Shown: piece by piece, positions 1-8,589 of the stretch
Layout of the letters: each line of letters begins with the position of its first letter
Numbering within the stretch: the stretch's first letter is position 1
Assembly: GCA_019314375.1 (NCBI GenBank)
Contig: JAFCZJ010000013.1
Location: 1-58,657 of the forward strand
Origin: Deltaproteobacteria bacterium
Lineage (GTDB): Bacteria; Myxococcota; B64-G9
Direction of reading: 5' to 3'
DNA length: 58,657 nt
The notes under the pieces: generated by a model
Database searches by the model: none
The model's input: the letters and a program-made list of their open reading frames with translations, nothing else
Told to the model about the DNA's origin: nothing
Made by a program: the position numbers and the translations under genes

Positions 1-123
1 TTGGGGGCCAAAGGTCAAGCCCGGGTGGTGGACATCGGGCCGGCGCTTTGGCAGGACGTGGACACCCCCGACATGCTGGGCAACGCGGAAAAACTCCTGA
101 CCGAGGACTGGGGGCATAAATAG
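1..123 (+). CDS. C-terminal end of a nucleotidyltransferase (partial)
   Basis: Only the last 40 codons are inside the window, ending at a TAG four bases before the next start codon. The tail has the pattern [20 protein letters not shown], typical of the C-terminal end of sugar- or inositol-phosphate nucleotidyltransferases (NTP_transferase fold), where the DVDTP stretch lies near the metal/product site. Directly downstream is a CDP-alcohol phosphatidyltransferase, a pairing known for CDP-inositol or CDP-aminoalcohol pathways: the first enzyme makes the CDP-activated headgroup and the second transfers it. The substrate cannot be told from this fragment. No start is visible because the gene begins outside the window. 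Confidence 0.7.
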   Translation: MGAKGQARVVDIGPALWQDVDTPDMLGNAEKLLTEDWGHK

Positions 124-127
124 ACTC

Positions 128-1339
128 ATGATCACAACCGCCCTCATCATGCTGCCGGAGCTAAAAAACGCTCCAGAGAACTGGCCGCTGCAAAAAGTGG
201 CGGGTCTTAGCCTCATCGAGCGCAACCTGATGGCCGTCAAGGCCCAGGGCGCAACTCGCGTTTTCGTCTTTTGTCCCAAGTCCATGGGACCGGCCGTGGA
301 AGAACATTTGCAGCAGCTGAAAGACGACCGGCGCCTGCCCCATTGGTCCGTCCACGCGGATGAGGAAAACAAACCCGAGGGGCTTTCCGGCCCCTTGTTG
401 AGGATTCACGGGACCCGGCTTTTCCATAACAACTGGCTCAAAGAGGCCCTGGCCTGTGAGCAAATGGGCGCATTACAACACGACGGAAAATCCATCGGCT
501 TGGATCTCTTGTCGGAACCCGGTTCACCCGCCGAACCAGGAGCCGAACTAAAAAACAAGGGTTTCGCCATGGAGGCGGCACTTCCCGAGCAGCAAAAGGC
601 CGCGGCCAAGAAAATCTGGCGTTCGCTCATCAAGACCTCGGATGGCTGGTTCTCGGTGCATCTGAACCGGCCCGTGTCTCTGAGTCTCTCAAAAATCGTG
701 TCGATTGGCCCCATTCACCCCAACTGGGTCACCCTGTTCACCTTGATGGTAGGACTTGCCTCGGCCGTGTTTTCGGCCTTCGGCACCTGGATGTGGATAG
801 CCATCGGCGGCGTGCTCTACCAATTGGCCAGCATCTTAGACGGCGTGGACGGAGAAATCGCCAGGGTGAAGTTTCTTGGGACGAAGTCGGGCCAATGGAT
901 GGACACGATCAGCGATGACACCACCAACTTCGTATACATCGCCGGCGTGACCATCGGCGTCTGGCGCGCCACTGGATGGCATTGGATTTTGTGGGTGGGC
1001 GGCGCCGCGATGGTCCTGGATTTGCTGGTGGTGGGCCTGATGTACCATCAACTCATCGTGCGCTTTAAAACCGGCACCCTCTTGGGCTTTGAATGGGATT
1101 TCCAAAAAGACGACGAGAAAAAAGGATTGGGTGCCCTGGTGGCCAAACTCGAGCCTTTCTTGAAGCGTGACTTGTACGGCTTGTTGTTCATGGTCTTGGC
1201 CATCGCCGGGATCGTCTGGTTGGTGCCCATTCTTTCGGCCCTGGGCCTCATTGGTGCCCTGGTCACCTTCTTGGGGCAAATGGCCAAATGGCGAGCGGAA
1301 GATCGCCGTTTGAAGATCGCAGGCGAAAAAACGTCTTAG
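128..1339 (+). CDS. CDP-alcohol phosphatidyltransferase with degenerate nucleotidyltransferase-like N-terminus
   Basis: Membrane enzyme expected to transfer a phospho-alcohol from a CDP-activated donor to an acceptor alcohol, forming a phosphodiester lipid or di-inositol phosphate. The full CDP-AP signature D-x2-D-G-x2-A-R-x8-G-x3-D-x3-D is present, starting at Asp238, followed by hydrophobic helices up to about residue 390. A lead-in (DGWFSVHLNRPVS, then PNWVT) resembles the bifunctional IPCT/DIPPS family. Residues 1-150 look like a nucleotidyltransferase fold (VAGLSLIERNL) but lack the glycine-rich GxGxR loop, so this half is probably inactive, with activity supplied by the upstream gene. 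The 403-residue length fits a two-domain protein. It starts four bases after the upstream stop, so the two are surely co-transcribed. Headgroup and acceptor are unknown. Confidence 0.82.
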   Translation: MITTALIMLPELKNAPENWPLQKVAGLSLIERNLMAVKAQGATRVFVFCPKSMGPAVEEHLQQLKDDRRLPHWSVHADEENKPEGLSGPLLRIHGTRLFHNNWLKEALACEQMGALQHDGKSIGLDLLSEPGSPAEPGAELKNKGFAMEAALPEQQKAAAKKIWRSLIKTSDGWFSVHLNRPVSLSLSKIVSIGPIHPNWVTLFTLMVGLASAVFSAFGTWMWIAIGGVLYQLASILDGVDGEIARVKFLGTKSGQWMDTISDDTTNFVYIAGVTIGVWRATGWHWILWVGGAAMVLDLLVVGLMYHQLIVRFKTGTLLGFEWDFQKDDEKKGLGALVAKLEPFLKRDLYGLLFMVLAIAGIVWLVPILSALGLIGALVTFLGQMAKWRAEDRRLKIAGEKTS

Positions 1340-1355
1340 CTTTCGGAGCATCGAT

Positions 1356-2438
1356 ATGACAAAAAACCGATTCGCATGGATATGTTTTTTTATTTTGTTT
1401 GCGCCAACGGTCTGGGCCGGCGGCGTCACGCCCTTCGGCAAGGAAAAACCCATCAAACTGGCCGACTTCAGGCCCCACCCGCACGGCATGGAGTGGTACG
1501 GAGAACAATGGAGCCACGGCGTCTGGACCGATAAGGGTCGACACTTCGTGGGGGTCGACTTCGTCATCTCAAACGTGGGCTTCGGGGATCACAAAGCCAC
1601 CTTCAAGGCCGCCTACAAACATGCGGACGGAACCCAAACCAAATGCAAGGCGGAATTCGATTCCGATGAATGGAGTTGGAGCAAGCAGGGTTTTTCCATC
1701 CAGGCAGGCAAAAACAAAATCTCGGGCGACCTGAAGGGTCTCAACATCCACGCGCAATGCGGCGCCATGACCATGGATCTGCGTTTTGAGAACGAAGTAG
1801 CGCCCTTGCGGCCCGGCGGAGGCAAACTCGTCTACGGCCAAGACGGCATCTACGACATGATGTTCACAAGCCCAAGGGCCAAGGTTTCAGGCAGCGCAAA
1901 AATCGGCGGCAAGACCATCCCCATCCATGGCTGGGGCCACGCCGACCATTCCTACACCACCATGGCACCTCACAAGAGCGTCAGGCGTTGGTTCCGTTTC
2001 AAACACGTGACCAAGGACATCTCCATCCTCATGGCCGAGTTGCAGACCCCGGTCCAATACGCGGGTGGTCGGCATGGTTGGGTCATGTTGCTCAGCTCCA
2101 AGGGTCGACACATCGCCACCGCCAAGGTGCGCTACGGCTTCGACGGCTTCATCAAGGACGAAAAATCCGAGGAGGGTTATCGCATCCCTCGACGGGTGAG
2201 CATCAAGGCCAGCGAGGGAGAGAGCAAATTGGAGGGTCAGGTTTTGATGACCAGCCTAAAGAGCGTGAAGGATCCCACGGCTTCATGGGGCGGCCTGGCC
2301 CGCACCATCGCCAGACGCGTGTCCAAACCCCGTGACTATCGGATGAACTGCGCCTATCAGCTGACCTTCTCCTCCCAGGGCGGATCCTCAAAGCTGCAAG
2401 GAGAAGGCGACTACCAGTACTTCTTCATCAACCCCTGA
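1356..2438 (+). CDS. Secreted lipocalin-like protein (CrtC/AttH/Svf1-like), copy 1
   Basis: A 360-residue protein with a cleavable signal peptide (hydrophobic residues 7-20, then VWAGG). The rest is beta-rich, with a conserved block around residues 192-217 (GWGHADHSYT... then RRWFRFKH). This resembles the double-lipocalin fold of hydroxyneurosporene hydratase CrtC, AttH and Svf1, which bind or act on hydrophobic molecules. The assignment is from motif memory and is moderate. The next gene is a clear paralogue: both have a G-x-x-DHKA-x-F block near residue 75 and a PRR...DP-A-x-x-G/L block near the C-terminus. The location between a lipid-headgroup transferase and an RND exporter suggests periplasmic handling of a lipid or carotenoid-like compound (inference). 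Confidence 0.6.
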   Translation: MTKNRFAWICFFILFAPTVWAGGVTPFGKEKPIKLADFRPHPHGMEWYGEQWSHGVWTDKGRHFVGVDFVISNVGFGDHKATFKAAYKHADGTQTKCKAEFDSDEWSWSKQGFSIQAGKNKISGDLKGLNIHAQCGAMTMDLRFENEVAPLRPGGGKLVYGQDGIYDMMFTSPRAKVSGSAKIGGKTIPIHGWGHADHSYTTMAPHKSVRRWFRFKHVTKDISILMAELQTPVQYAGGRHGWVMLLSSKGRHIATAKVRYGFDGFIKDEKSEEGYRIPRRVSIKASEGESKLEGQVLMTSLKSVKDPTASWGGLARTIARRVSKPRDYRMNCAYQLTFSSQGGSSKLQGEGDYQYFFINP

Positions 2439-3526
2439 TGCATGCTGAAACACATTCGCCCTTGCGCGTGATCTTGCTTGTCTTCATCTTTGGATGGAGC
2501 GCCATCGGCTCGGCGACCGAAGCGCCAAAAAACCACGGCAAGCCGAGCCCCTCGGATTGGCTGCCGTCCAAAATCGACGACGAGGGCTTGCGCGAGCGAT
2601 GGACCTTCGAAGCCCTGGATTCGGCCGGCAACCTCATCCAGGCCGAATTGCGACATTCCAACCAAGGTCTCAATGACCACAAAGCAGCTTTCAGCTTGCT
2701 GCACACAGATCCCGAGGGCAAACAAACAACTTGTCGGGGTATCTCGGAGCCCGGCACCTGGAGTGGGAGCCTGGATGCGGCTACGGGAGAAGCTACGGGA
2801 GAAGCTCGCATCAAAATGGGTCGTGCCCAGGCCAGGCTGGGCTTAGAGCGGCAGAAACTCAGCATCCATTGCCCGGAAATGAAGGTGGACCTGGATTTCC
2901 AGAACCTGGAGCCAGCCTGGCAACCTAAGTTTTTTGCTGACGGAGCAGGTAGCCTGACCCTGCTCAACCCAAGAGGCAAAGTCAAAGGACGCATTGAGTT
3001 GAAAGACAAAAACCAGGAATTCTCGGGTCTGGGATGGATCACCCATCAGAGAAGCGATGAGCCCGCGCATAGGCTTTGGCGTCGTCGAATCCAGATCCGC
3101 GGCACGGGAAAACACGCGAGCCTCCATTGCGAAATCCTGGACCTCAAGGCCAAACACGATGCCCGGCAAGAGACATGGTGCATTTTGGCTGATGACAAGG
3201 GTTTGCGCCTGGCATCCACGCGTCTGGTTTGGCAGCTTTCAGCCTTCATCCGCGATGACAGCCAAGGTCCTGATGTCATCATGCCCAGACGTCTGCGGGC
3301 GAGCATTGATGGGGCAAAAATCGACGTGATGCTGGGCGCGCTGCGCGGCAAGGAAGATCCCGCGGCCAAACTGGGCCGTCTTTCCCGCAGTGCCAGTCGA
3401 ATGTCCAACAAGGCCTATGACTACTTTTTTGATTGTGTATTCTCAGTCAAGCTACAGACGGAAGTCGGCCCATTTGAGCCTCAACTCAGTCCGGGTCGCT
3501 GTCGCATCGAATTCAATGGGACATGA
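2438..3526 (+). CDS. Secreted lipocalin-like protein, copy 2 (divergent paralogue)
   Basis: A 362-residue secreted protein starting at the ATG of a TGATG overlap with the preceding stop, so translation is coupled. The signal peptide covers roughly residues 1-27 (ending SAIGSA). It is a diverged tandem copy of the preceding gene: GLNDHKAAF matches GFGDHKATF, and the C-terminal PRRLRASIDG / KEDPAAKLGRLSRSASR region matches PRRVSIKASEG / KDPTASWGGLARTIARR. The DHSYT motif of copy 1 is not conserved here (GWITHQRSD instead), so the two may have different ligands or one may be a non-catalytic partner. A short in-frame duplication gives ATGEATGEA near residue 112. No specific function can be assigned. 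Confidence 0.55.
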   Translation: MHAETHSPLRVILLVFIFGWSAIGSATEAPKNHGKPSPSDWLPSKIDDEGLRERWTFEALDSAGNLIQAELRHSNQGLNDHKAAFSLLHTDPEGKQTTCRGISEPGTWSGSLDAATGEATGEARIKMGRAQARLGLERQKLSIHCPEMKVDLDFQNLEPAWQPKFFADGAGSLTLLNPRGKVKGRIELKDKNQEFSGLGWITHQRSDEPAHRLWRRRIQIRGTGKHASLHCEILDLKAKHDARQETWCILADDKGLRLASTRLVWQLSAFIRDDSQGPDVIMPRRLRASIDGAKIDVMLGALRGKEDPAAKLGRLSRSASRMSNKAYDYFFDCVFSVKLQTEVGPFEPQLSPGRCRIEFNGT

Positions 3527-3548
3527 GGACACCTGACATGAGGACAGC

Positions 3549-4628
3549 ATGATTCAGATCCGCAACCCAATACTCTGCTTATCGCTGCTCACGGCCCTTT
3601 CAGTCGCCTGCAACGACCCTGACAGCAAGACGCAAGCGAGCTGGCACTTCGACAGCTTGTCCCTGGAGGCGGGGCCAACAGCCCGATATGATGCCACCTT
3701 GACCTCTGATTCGGCCACGGACACGCTCTATCTTTACGGCGGCCGCGGCGGCGAAGGCCTCCTGGCTGATTTTTGGGCTCTTGATCTGAAAGCCAAAAAG
3801 CCTCGCTGGCTTTGCCTCTCCGAGCAGGCCGCCCCGGGTCCACGCAGTGGTGCCGTCCTTGTGGCATTGGGCGCTGGACGGCTTCTTTTGCACGGGGGCT
3901 ATCGAGCCAACGAGTTCGGCGCCATCGACTTTTTGCAAGACCTCTGGTTCTATTCGCCGGCGGATGGTTGGCAGCGCGAGTTCATCTCAGGCGGGCCTTC
4001 CGCCCGGGCCTGGCACGCCGCAAGGCTCATGGCGAGTGACTCTCACAAGCCTCGGAACCTGATCCTCTTCGGAGGCTATGCAGGTGCCCCGGACTATCAC
4101 TTACAAGACCTCTGGCGCTTGGACATTGAAAAACTCACTTGGAAGCGACTGGCCACCGACGGAGGCCCCTTGGGTACGGGACGCCCTTTGCTCTGGCTGG
4201 ACCCCAAGGGCAAATCCCTCCGGGTTCTGAACCGCCAGGGCATCCCAAAAGCCACAAAGACCATGACCTGGACTCTGAAGCTTGAGGCCAATCAGTGGCT
4301 GGCGGAGGCCGGCACGACCCACTTGCCCCTGAGCTATCAAGTGGCAGCCTCGGCCCAGGAAGGAAATTCATGGTTGCTGCTCAAGGGCCCAGGCCCAGAC
4401 AGCCAGGAAAGCAATTGGCTGATTTGGCTCTGCGATCCAAGCCAAAAATGTAACTGGTCCACTGCCTGGACCGATTCGGGTCCACTTGAAGCCACGGGCA
4501 TGGCCTGCACAAGCGACCCCATCGAGGCCAAGGCCTGGCTTTGTTTCGGCGGCGCTCAGCGGGCGTCTATCTCACATGATCTTTGGCGACTTTCGCCGAA
4601 TCTCGCCGACAAAAGGACTGGATCATGA
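3549..4628 (+). CDS. Kelch-repeat lipoprotein
   Basis: A 359-residue protein with a lipoprotein signal: hydrophobic stretch, then the lipobox LSVAC with the modified Cys at about residue 21. The body has Kelch/galactose-oxidase-type blades with double glycines followed by spaced Trp/Asp: LYGGRGGEGLLADFWALDL, LLHGGY...LQDLWFY, and LFGGYAG...LQDLWRLD. A beta-propeller of about five to six blades is expected, probably a binding or scaffolding module at a membrane surface. Its stop overlaps the ATG of the RND exporter (ATGA), which ties the two together. A role as periplasmic partner of that exporter is inference. Propeller enzymes with Kelch blades exist, but no catalytic signature is visible. 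Confidence 0.75.
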   Translation: MIQIRNPILCLSLLTALSVACNDPDSKTQASWHFDSLSLEAGPTARYDATLTSDSATDTLYLYGGRGGEGLLADFWALDLKAKKPRWLCLSEQAAPGPRSGAVLVALGAGRLLLHGGYRANEFGAIDFLQDLWFYSPADGWQREFISGGPSARAWHAARLMASDSHKPRNLILFGGYAGAPDYHLQDLWRLDIEKLTWKRLATDGGPLGTGRPLLWLDPKGKSLRVLNRQGIPKATKTMTWTLKLEANQWLAEAGTTHLPLSYQVAASAQEGNSWLLLKGPGPDSQESNWLIWLCDPSQKCNWSTAWTDSGPLEATGMACTSDPIEAKAWLCFGGAQRASISHDLWRLSPNLADKRTGS

Positions 4629-7189
4629 ACGATCGCTTTGACCGCCTGATCCAGCGCTATGTCGCTTTCCTCCAGCGTCGCTATGGCCTGGTGCTGATGC
4701 TCGGCCTGCTGCTCACCGGCTTGGGTGCCTGGAGCGCTTCTCGCTTTGAACTCAAAACCAACTTTGCAGAGCTTCTGCCCCAGGACGAACCCTCCATTCA
4801 GGACCTGAATCGCGCCAAGGCTCGCATGGGCGGCCTGAGCAATTTCATCGTGGCCGTGGAGGGAGACGATCCAAAAATCAACCGCAAGCTGGTTGATGAC
4901 ATCGTCAAAAAACTCAATACACTACCGAAAGAGTACGTTGTATTTCTAAAGTATGACATTAACTCTGAAAAAGACTACTACGAGCAATTCAAACATCTTT
5001 TTGCGGACCTCGTCGACTTGAAAGAAATCCACAAGCGCCTCAAGGCCAAGCTGCGCTATGAGCGAATCAAGAACAACCCAATCTTGAACATGGACTTTGA
5101 CGGTGAAAAGGAAAAACCGGTTGAGTTTGACATCTCAGATATCCGGGCCAAATACGAAAAAAAGACCTCGGTGACCAAAAAATACCATGAGGGCTATTTT
5201 TCAGACGCCGAGGGCAAGCTTTTCGCCATCCTCATCTATCCGCCTGGAGCCGCCACCAGCGTGGATTTCGGTAGACGACTGCGCGATCAAATCGGGCAGG
5301 CCGTTGCTGAAGTCTGCCAAGGAGGCCCGATTCCGCCAGGCATGAGCACGGAACAGGCCATTGAGGCAGGCTGCAAGCAGCGCTACCATCCCAGCGTGAA
5401 GGTCGGCTTCACCGGCTCGGTGGTCAACGCCATGGTTGAACAGGCGGCCATCATCGAGGACCTGGTCTGGGTGACCTCCATCTGTCTCTTCTTCGTGGGC
5501 TTGGTTATCCTGTTGTATTTCAGGCACTTCCGATCCCTGCCCATCATCGGCGTACCTCTTGTCATGGGCACGATTTGGACCTTTGGTATCTCTATCTTCA
5601 TCGTCGAAAGCCTGAATACCTCGACTGCCTTTTTGGCTGCCATCATTGTCGGCAACGGCATTAACTTCGGCCTGATTCAAATGGCCCGATTTATGGAAGA
5701 ACGACGGGCAGGCAAAGGCACCGACGAAGCCCTGGCCTCGGCCATCAAGTTCACCATTCGGGCCACCTCCACGGCTGCCCTGGCCGCAAGCATTGCCTAT
5801 GGCTCGCTAATCATTACCGAATTTCGCGGTTTTAATGGTTTTGGCTACATGGGTGGTCTGGGCATGCTGCTCTGTTGGATTTCGGCTTTCACCATACAGC
5901 CCGCCCTCTTGACCATGGTGGAGCGTTTTCGTCCGGTTAAATTGCACAAACGTGAGCTTGAAAACCGCAGCTCGCTGCTGGCCGCGCCATATGGACGCTT
6001 CGTGAGCCGATTTGGAGGCCCCCTCCATGGACTGGGCTGGATCTTCGCCGTGGTTTGCGTGGTGGTGACCATCCCCTATCTGAGCGATCCCTTCGAATAC
6101 GACTTTCGCAACTTGCGCAATCAAAAAGCCCGTACCACAGGTTCCGGCATGCTCTCGAGTAAGGTGGACAAGATCTTCCCCGAGCGCCTGAACCCCAACT
6201 TCATCCTGGCCGACAGGCTGGACCAAGTCCCGGTCATCGCCGAAGAGCTCAAGCGCAACAACAGTCGCGGCCCCTACCAGGGTTTGTACCAAAAAATCCA
6301 TTCGATTTACTCTTTCTTGCCGAAACAGCAGGCGAAAAAGATCCGTGTGCTCAAAAAAATCGACAGACAATTGAGCAAGGCCACGATGACCTGGTTGAGC
6401 GACAAAGAGCGGGAAGAAATTGAAGAATACCGACCGCCTAAGGACTTGCGACCCGTGAAGATTGCCGACCTGCCCGACTCGATCCGACGGCGTTTCACCG
6501 AGCTGGACGGACGATGCGGCCTGGCCCTGGCCTTGTATCCGCGGCACGGTCGCTCGACCTACGACGGGCATTTTCTGAACGAACTCGATGCGGCAAGTCG
6601 CACCGTCTACATGCCCGATGGAGAACAAGTCACTTCGGCCGGGGTGGCCACCATTTTCTCAGACATGCTGCGGGCCATCGAACGGGACGGTCCGAGGGCC
6701 GTCGTCGTCTCCTTGCTTGGGGTCATGCTTTTGATCGTCTTGGTTTATCGGGGCATCAAAACCATCCTGCTGATCATGCTGACCCTGTTTTTCGGGGTGG
6801 TTTGGACCGTGGGCCCAGCGGCCATGATTGACCTCAAGCTGAATTTCTTGAACTTCATTGCCCTGCCCATCACCTTCGGCATCGGCATCGATTACGCGGT
6901 GAACATTCTCAATCGATACCGCCTGGAGGGAAAAGAGAGCATGGAGCGGGTCATCGCCTCCACCGGAGGCGCGGTCATTCTTTGCTCCACCACCACCCTC
7001 ATCGGCTACTCATCCCTGCTGATCGCCGACACCCAGGCCCTGGTTTCATTTGGCATTTTAGCTGATATCGGCGAAGTCGCAAGTCTTGCAGCGGCAGTGT
7101 TCATGCTGCCCGCCATCGTAATAATCATCGAGAAGCGAAAACGGGCGAAACAAGCCCAATCTCAAAGGGAAGCCCAAAGAGAAACTTAG
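4625..7189 (+). CDS. MMPL/RND-superfamily hydrophobe exporter (HpnN-like)
   Basis: An 854-residue inner-membrane transporter of the MMPL/HpnN branch of RND proteins, which move lipids or hydrophobic compounds using the proton gradient. Two homologous halves are visible, each with one TM helix, a large periplasmic loop (about residues 40-280 and 490-690) and a five-helix bundle. The second half has the relay motif GIGIDY (Asp756-Tyr757). The equivalent place in the first half reads GNGINF (Asn347-Phe348), so one of the two usual Asp-Tyr pairs is missing. I chose the ATG that overlaps the previous stop (ATGA). An in-frame ATG 42 bases upstream lies inside the Kelch gene and is less likely. Cargo is probably a lipid made by the upstream enzymes (inference). 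Confidence 0.85.
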   Translation: MNDRFDRLIQRYVAFLQRRYGLVLMLGLLLTGLGAWSASRFELKTNFAELLPQDEPSIQDLNRAKARMGGLSNFIVAVEGDDPKINRKLVDDIVKKLNTLPKEYVVFLKYDINSEKDYYEQFKHLFADLVDLKEIHKRLKAKLRYERIKNNPILNMDFDGEKEKPVEFDISDIRAKYEKKTSVTKKYHEGYFSDAEGKLFAILIYPPGAATSVDFGRRLRDQIGQAVAEVCQGGPIPPGMSTEQAIEAGCKQRYHPSVKVGFTGSVVNAMVEQAAIIEDLVWVTSICLFFVGLVILLYFRHFRSLPIIGVPLVMGTIWTFGISIFIVESLNTSTAFLAAIIVGNGINFGLIQMARFMEERRAGKGTDEALASAIKFTIRATSTAALAASIAYGSLIITEFRGFNGFGYMGGLGMLLCWISAFTIQPALLTMVERFRPVKLHKRELENRSSLLAAPYGRFVSRFGGPLHGLGWIFAVVCVVVTIPYLSDPFEYDFRNLRNQKARTTGSGMLSSKVDKIFPERLNPNFILADRLDQVPVIAEELKRNNSRGPYQGLYQKIHSIYSFLPKQQAKKIRVLKKIDRQLSKATMTWLSDKEREEIEEYRPPKDLRPVKIADLPDSIRRRFTELDGRCGLALALYPRHGRSTYDGHFLNELDAASRTVYMPDGEQVTSAGVATIFSDMLRAIERDGPRAVVVSLLGVMLLIVLVYRGIKTILLIMLTLFFGVVWTVGPAAMIDLKLNFLNFIALPITFGIGIDYAVNILNRYRLEGKESMERVIASTGGAVILCSTTTLIGYSSLLIADTQALVSFGILADIGEVASLAAAVFMLPAIVIIIEKRKRAKQAQSQREAQRET

Positions 7190-7437
7190 TGTGGTGTTGT
7201 TTCACGGTAACAGTGTCTTACTTTTGCTACTGTTGTCGTACATCCGATAAAAGCCGAAGTCGATCGGCAACTGAAGTGGATTCAATTTTCTGTCATATTT
7301 ACAGCAAGTTACATAACCACCCCCCTTTCCAATCCAAAGCAAGAAATGCTCGTTCCGTGGCACTTTTCTTGCATATCCCTGTTCCGAGAGGTGCATGAGT
7401 AGACATAAGGACCTCGAGACAAGCATCGGAGCATCAC
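7190..7437. other. Intergenic region with promoter, no gene
   Basis: About 250 bases, more AT-rich than the flanks. They hold a sigma-54 type promoter at the right-hand end and an inverted repeat, AACAGT (7209-7214) and ACTGTT (7229-7234), about 125-150 bases upstream of the promoter. That is where an enhancer-binding activator site would be expected, or it could be a weak hairpin after the exporter gene. A 69-codon open frame here has no ribosome-binding site or protein-like features and I do not call it. Confidence 0.6.
7358..7373 (+). promoter_or_regulatory. Sigma-54 (RpoN) promoter, TGGCAC-N5-TTGCA
   Basis: The sequence TGGCACTTTTCTTGCA matches the sigma-54 consensus TGGCACG-N4-TTGCW at every conserved position except the seventh (T for G), with GG and GC at the correct -24/-12 spacing. 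Transcription would start near 7384, giving a leader of about 55 bases before the aminotransferase ATG. It implies activation by an NtrC-type enhancer-binding protein, not seen in the window. Confidence 0.65.
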
Positions 7438-8589
7438 ATGGAAGCCAGACCAGAACTTCACCCGCTGTTGAGCCCGGCACCCAAGGTCTCCAAAAGGGTT
7501 GCGAAGCTCAACCCCTATGACCCGGTTTGCTCACGCGAAAAAATCAAGCAGCGACCTGAACTGACCCACTTCAAGCTGGACTGGAATGAGAGCACGATCC
7601 AGCCCTCGCCCAAGGTGCGTGAGGCATTGCATCACTTTTTGTCCAACGGATCCATGCTCAACTGGTACCCGGACATGTTCTACCAACCCCTGTACGAAAG
7701 CCTGGCGGAATACACCGGCAGCCGCATCTCCCAATTGTTGGTGACCAGCGGCTCGGATTCAGCCCTGGAACTCATCTGTCAGACCTATTTGAACCCGGAA
7801 GACAACGTGGTTTTCCCGGTGCCGACTTATGCTCACTTCTTGCAATTCGCCGAGTTGGCCGGCGCGGAAATGCGCGGGGTCGAGCCCCAGAATGCCTTCC
7901 TGCCCGACCTGAAGGAAATTGAAGCGCAAATCGACGAAAACACAAAGATTCTCTACCTGGTCAACCCCAACAACCCCACCGGCAATGTGTATCCGCCAAC
8001 CGAATTGCTGCAATTGGCCCTGCGACACCCGCATGTGCTCTTGGTTTGTGACGAAGCCTATTTTGAGTTCTCAGGCGTGAGTTGCGTCAAGCTGGTGGAT
8101 TCAGCGCCCAACATGCTGGTCACCCGCTCTTTCTCCAAGGCCTTCAGCTTGGCATCCATGCGCATCGGCTACCTGGTCGCCAGCGAGGCGGTGGCTCAGG
8201 ATCTGCGCCGCATTTTCAACCCCAAAAGCGTCAACATGATGGCGATGGTGGCGGCCACGGCCGCTTTGGATGACCTGCCTTACTACCGCAAGTACGTGCG
8301 TGACGTGAAGCGTTCAGCCGCCATGATGGAGCGTTTTTGCCGACGCGAGGGCATCCCTTGCCGCAGCACTTTCGCCAATTGGGTGCTTCTCGAGTTCGAC
8401 AACGCCCCGGACATGGCGCGACGCTTGGCCGACGTGGGCCTGCACGTTCGAGATCGATCTCGCCAGCTGCCCGGCATCATTCGATTGAGCCTGGGCACCC
8501 CGGAGCAAACCGCCGAAATCCTGGCCCGTATCAAAAGAATCTTGGACGAAAAAACAGCAGAAATTCCTCACCTGCCCATCAGCCCCTGA
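7438..8589 (+). CDS. PLP aminotransferase, histidinol-phosphate aminotransferase-like
   Basis: A 383-residue fold-type I, class I/II pyridoxal-phosphate aminotransferase closest in appearance to HisC. Visible marks are the N-terminal LDWNES motif, the YAH stretch over the cofactor, NPNNPTG, the CDEAYFEF aspartate that pairs with the pyridine nitrogen, and SFSKAFSLASMRIGY with the Schiff-base Lys234. A C-terminal arginine in IIRLSLGT would bind the substrate carboxylate. HisC catalyses step seven of histidine synthesis, but relatives use phenylalanine, threonine-phosphate or aminophosphonate substrates, and no his gene is nearby. The dedicated sigma-54 promoter is unusual for a housekeeping hisC and hints at nitrogen or developmental control. 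The 3' end overlaps the convergent VanZ-like gene by 11 bases. Confidence 0.8.
   Translation: MEARPELHPLLSPAPKVSKRVAKLNPYDPVCSREKIKQRPELTHFKLDWNESTIQPSPKVREALHHFLSNGSMLNWYPDMFYQPLYESLAEYTGSRISQLLVTSGSDSALELICQTYLNPEDNVVFPVPTYAHFLQFAELAGAEMRGVEPQNAFLPDLKEIEAQIDENTKILYLVNPNNPTGNVYPPTELLQLALRHPHVLLVCDEAYFEFSGVSCVKLVDSAPNMLVTRSFSKAFSLASMRIGYLVASEAVAQDLRRIFNPKSVNMMAMVAATAALDDLPYYRKYVRDVKRSAAMMERFCRREGIPCRSTFANWVLLEFDNAPDMARRLADVGLHVRDRSRQLPGIIRLSLGTPEQTAEILARIKRILDEKTAEIPHLPISP

Noticed and set aside
7189..7398. 69-codon frame after the exporter gene
   Set aside because: No ribosome-binding site, odd composition, and it lies over the regulatory region with the sigma-54 promoter.
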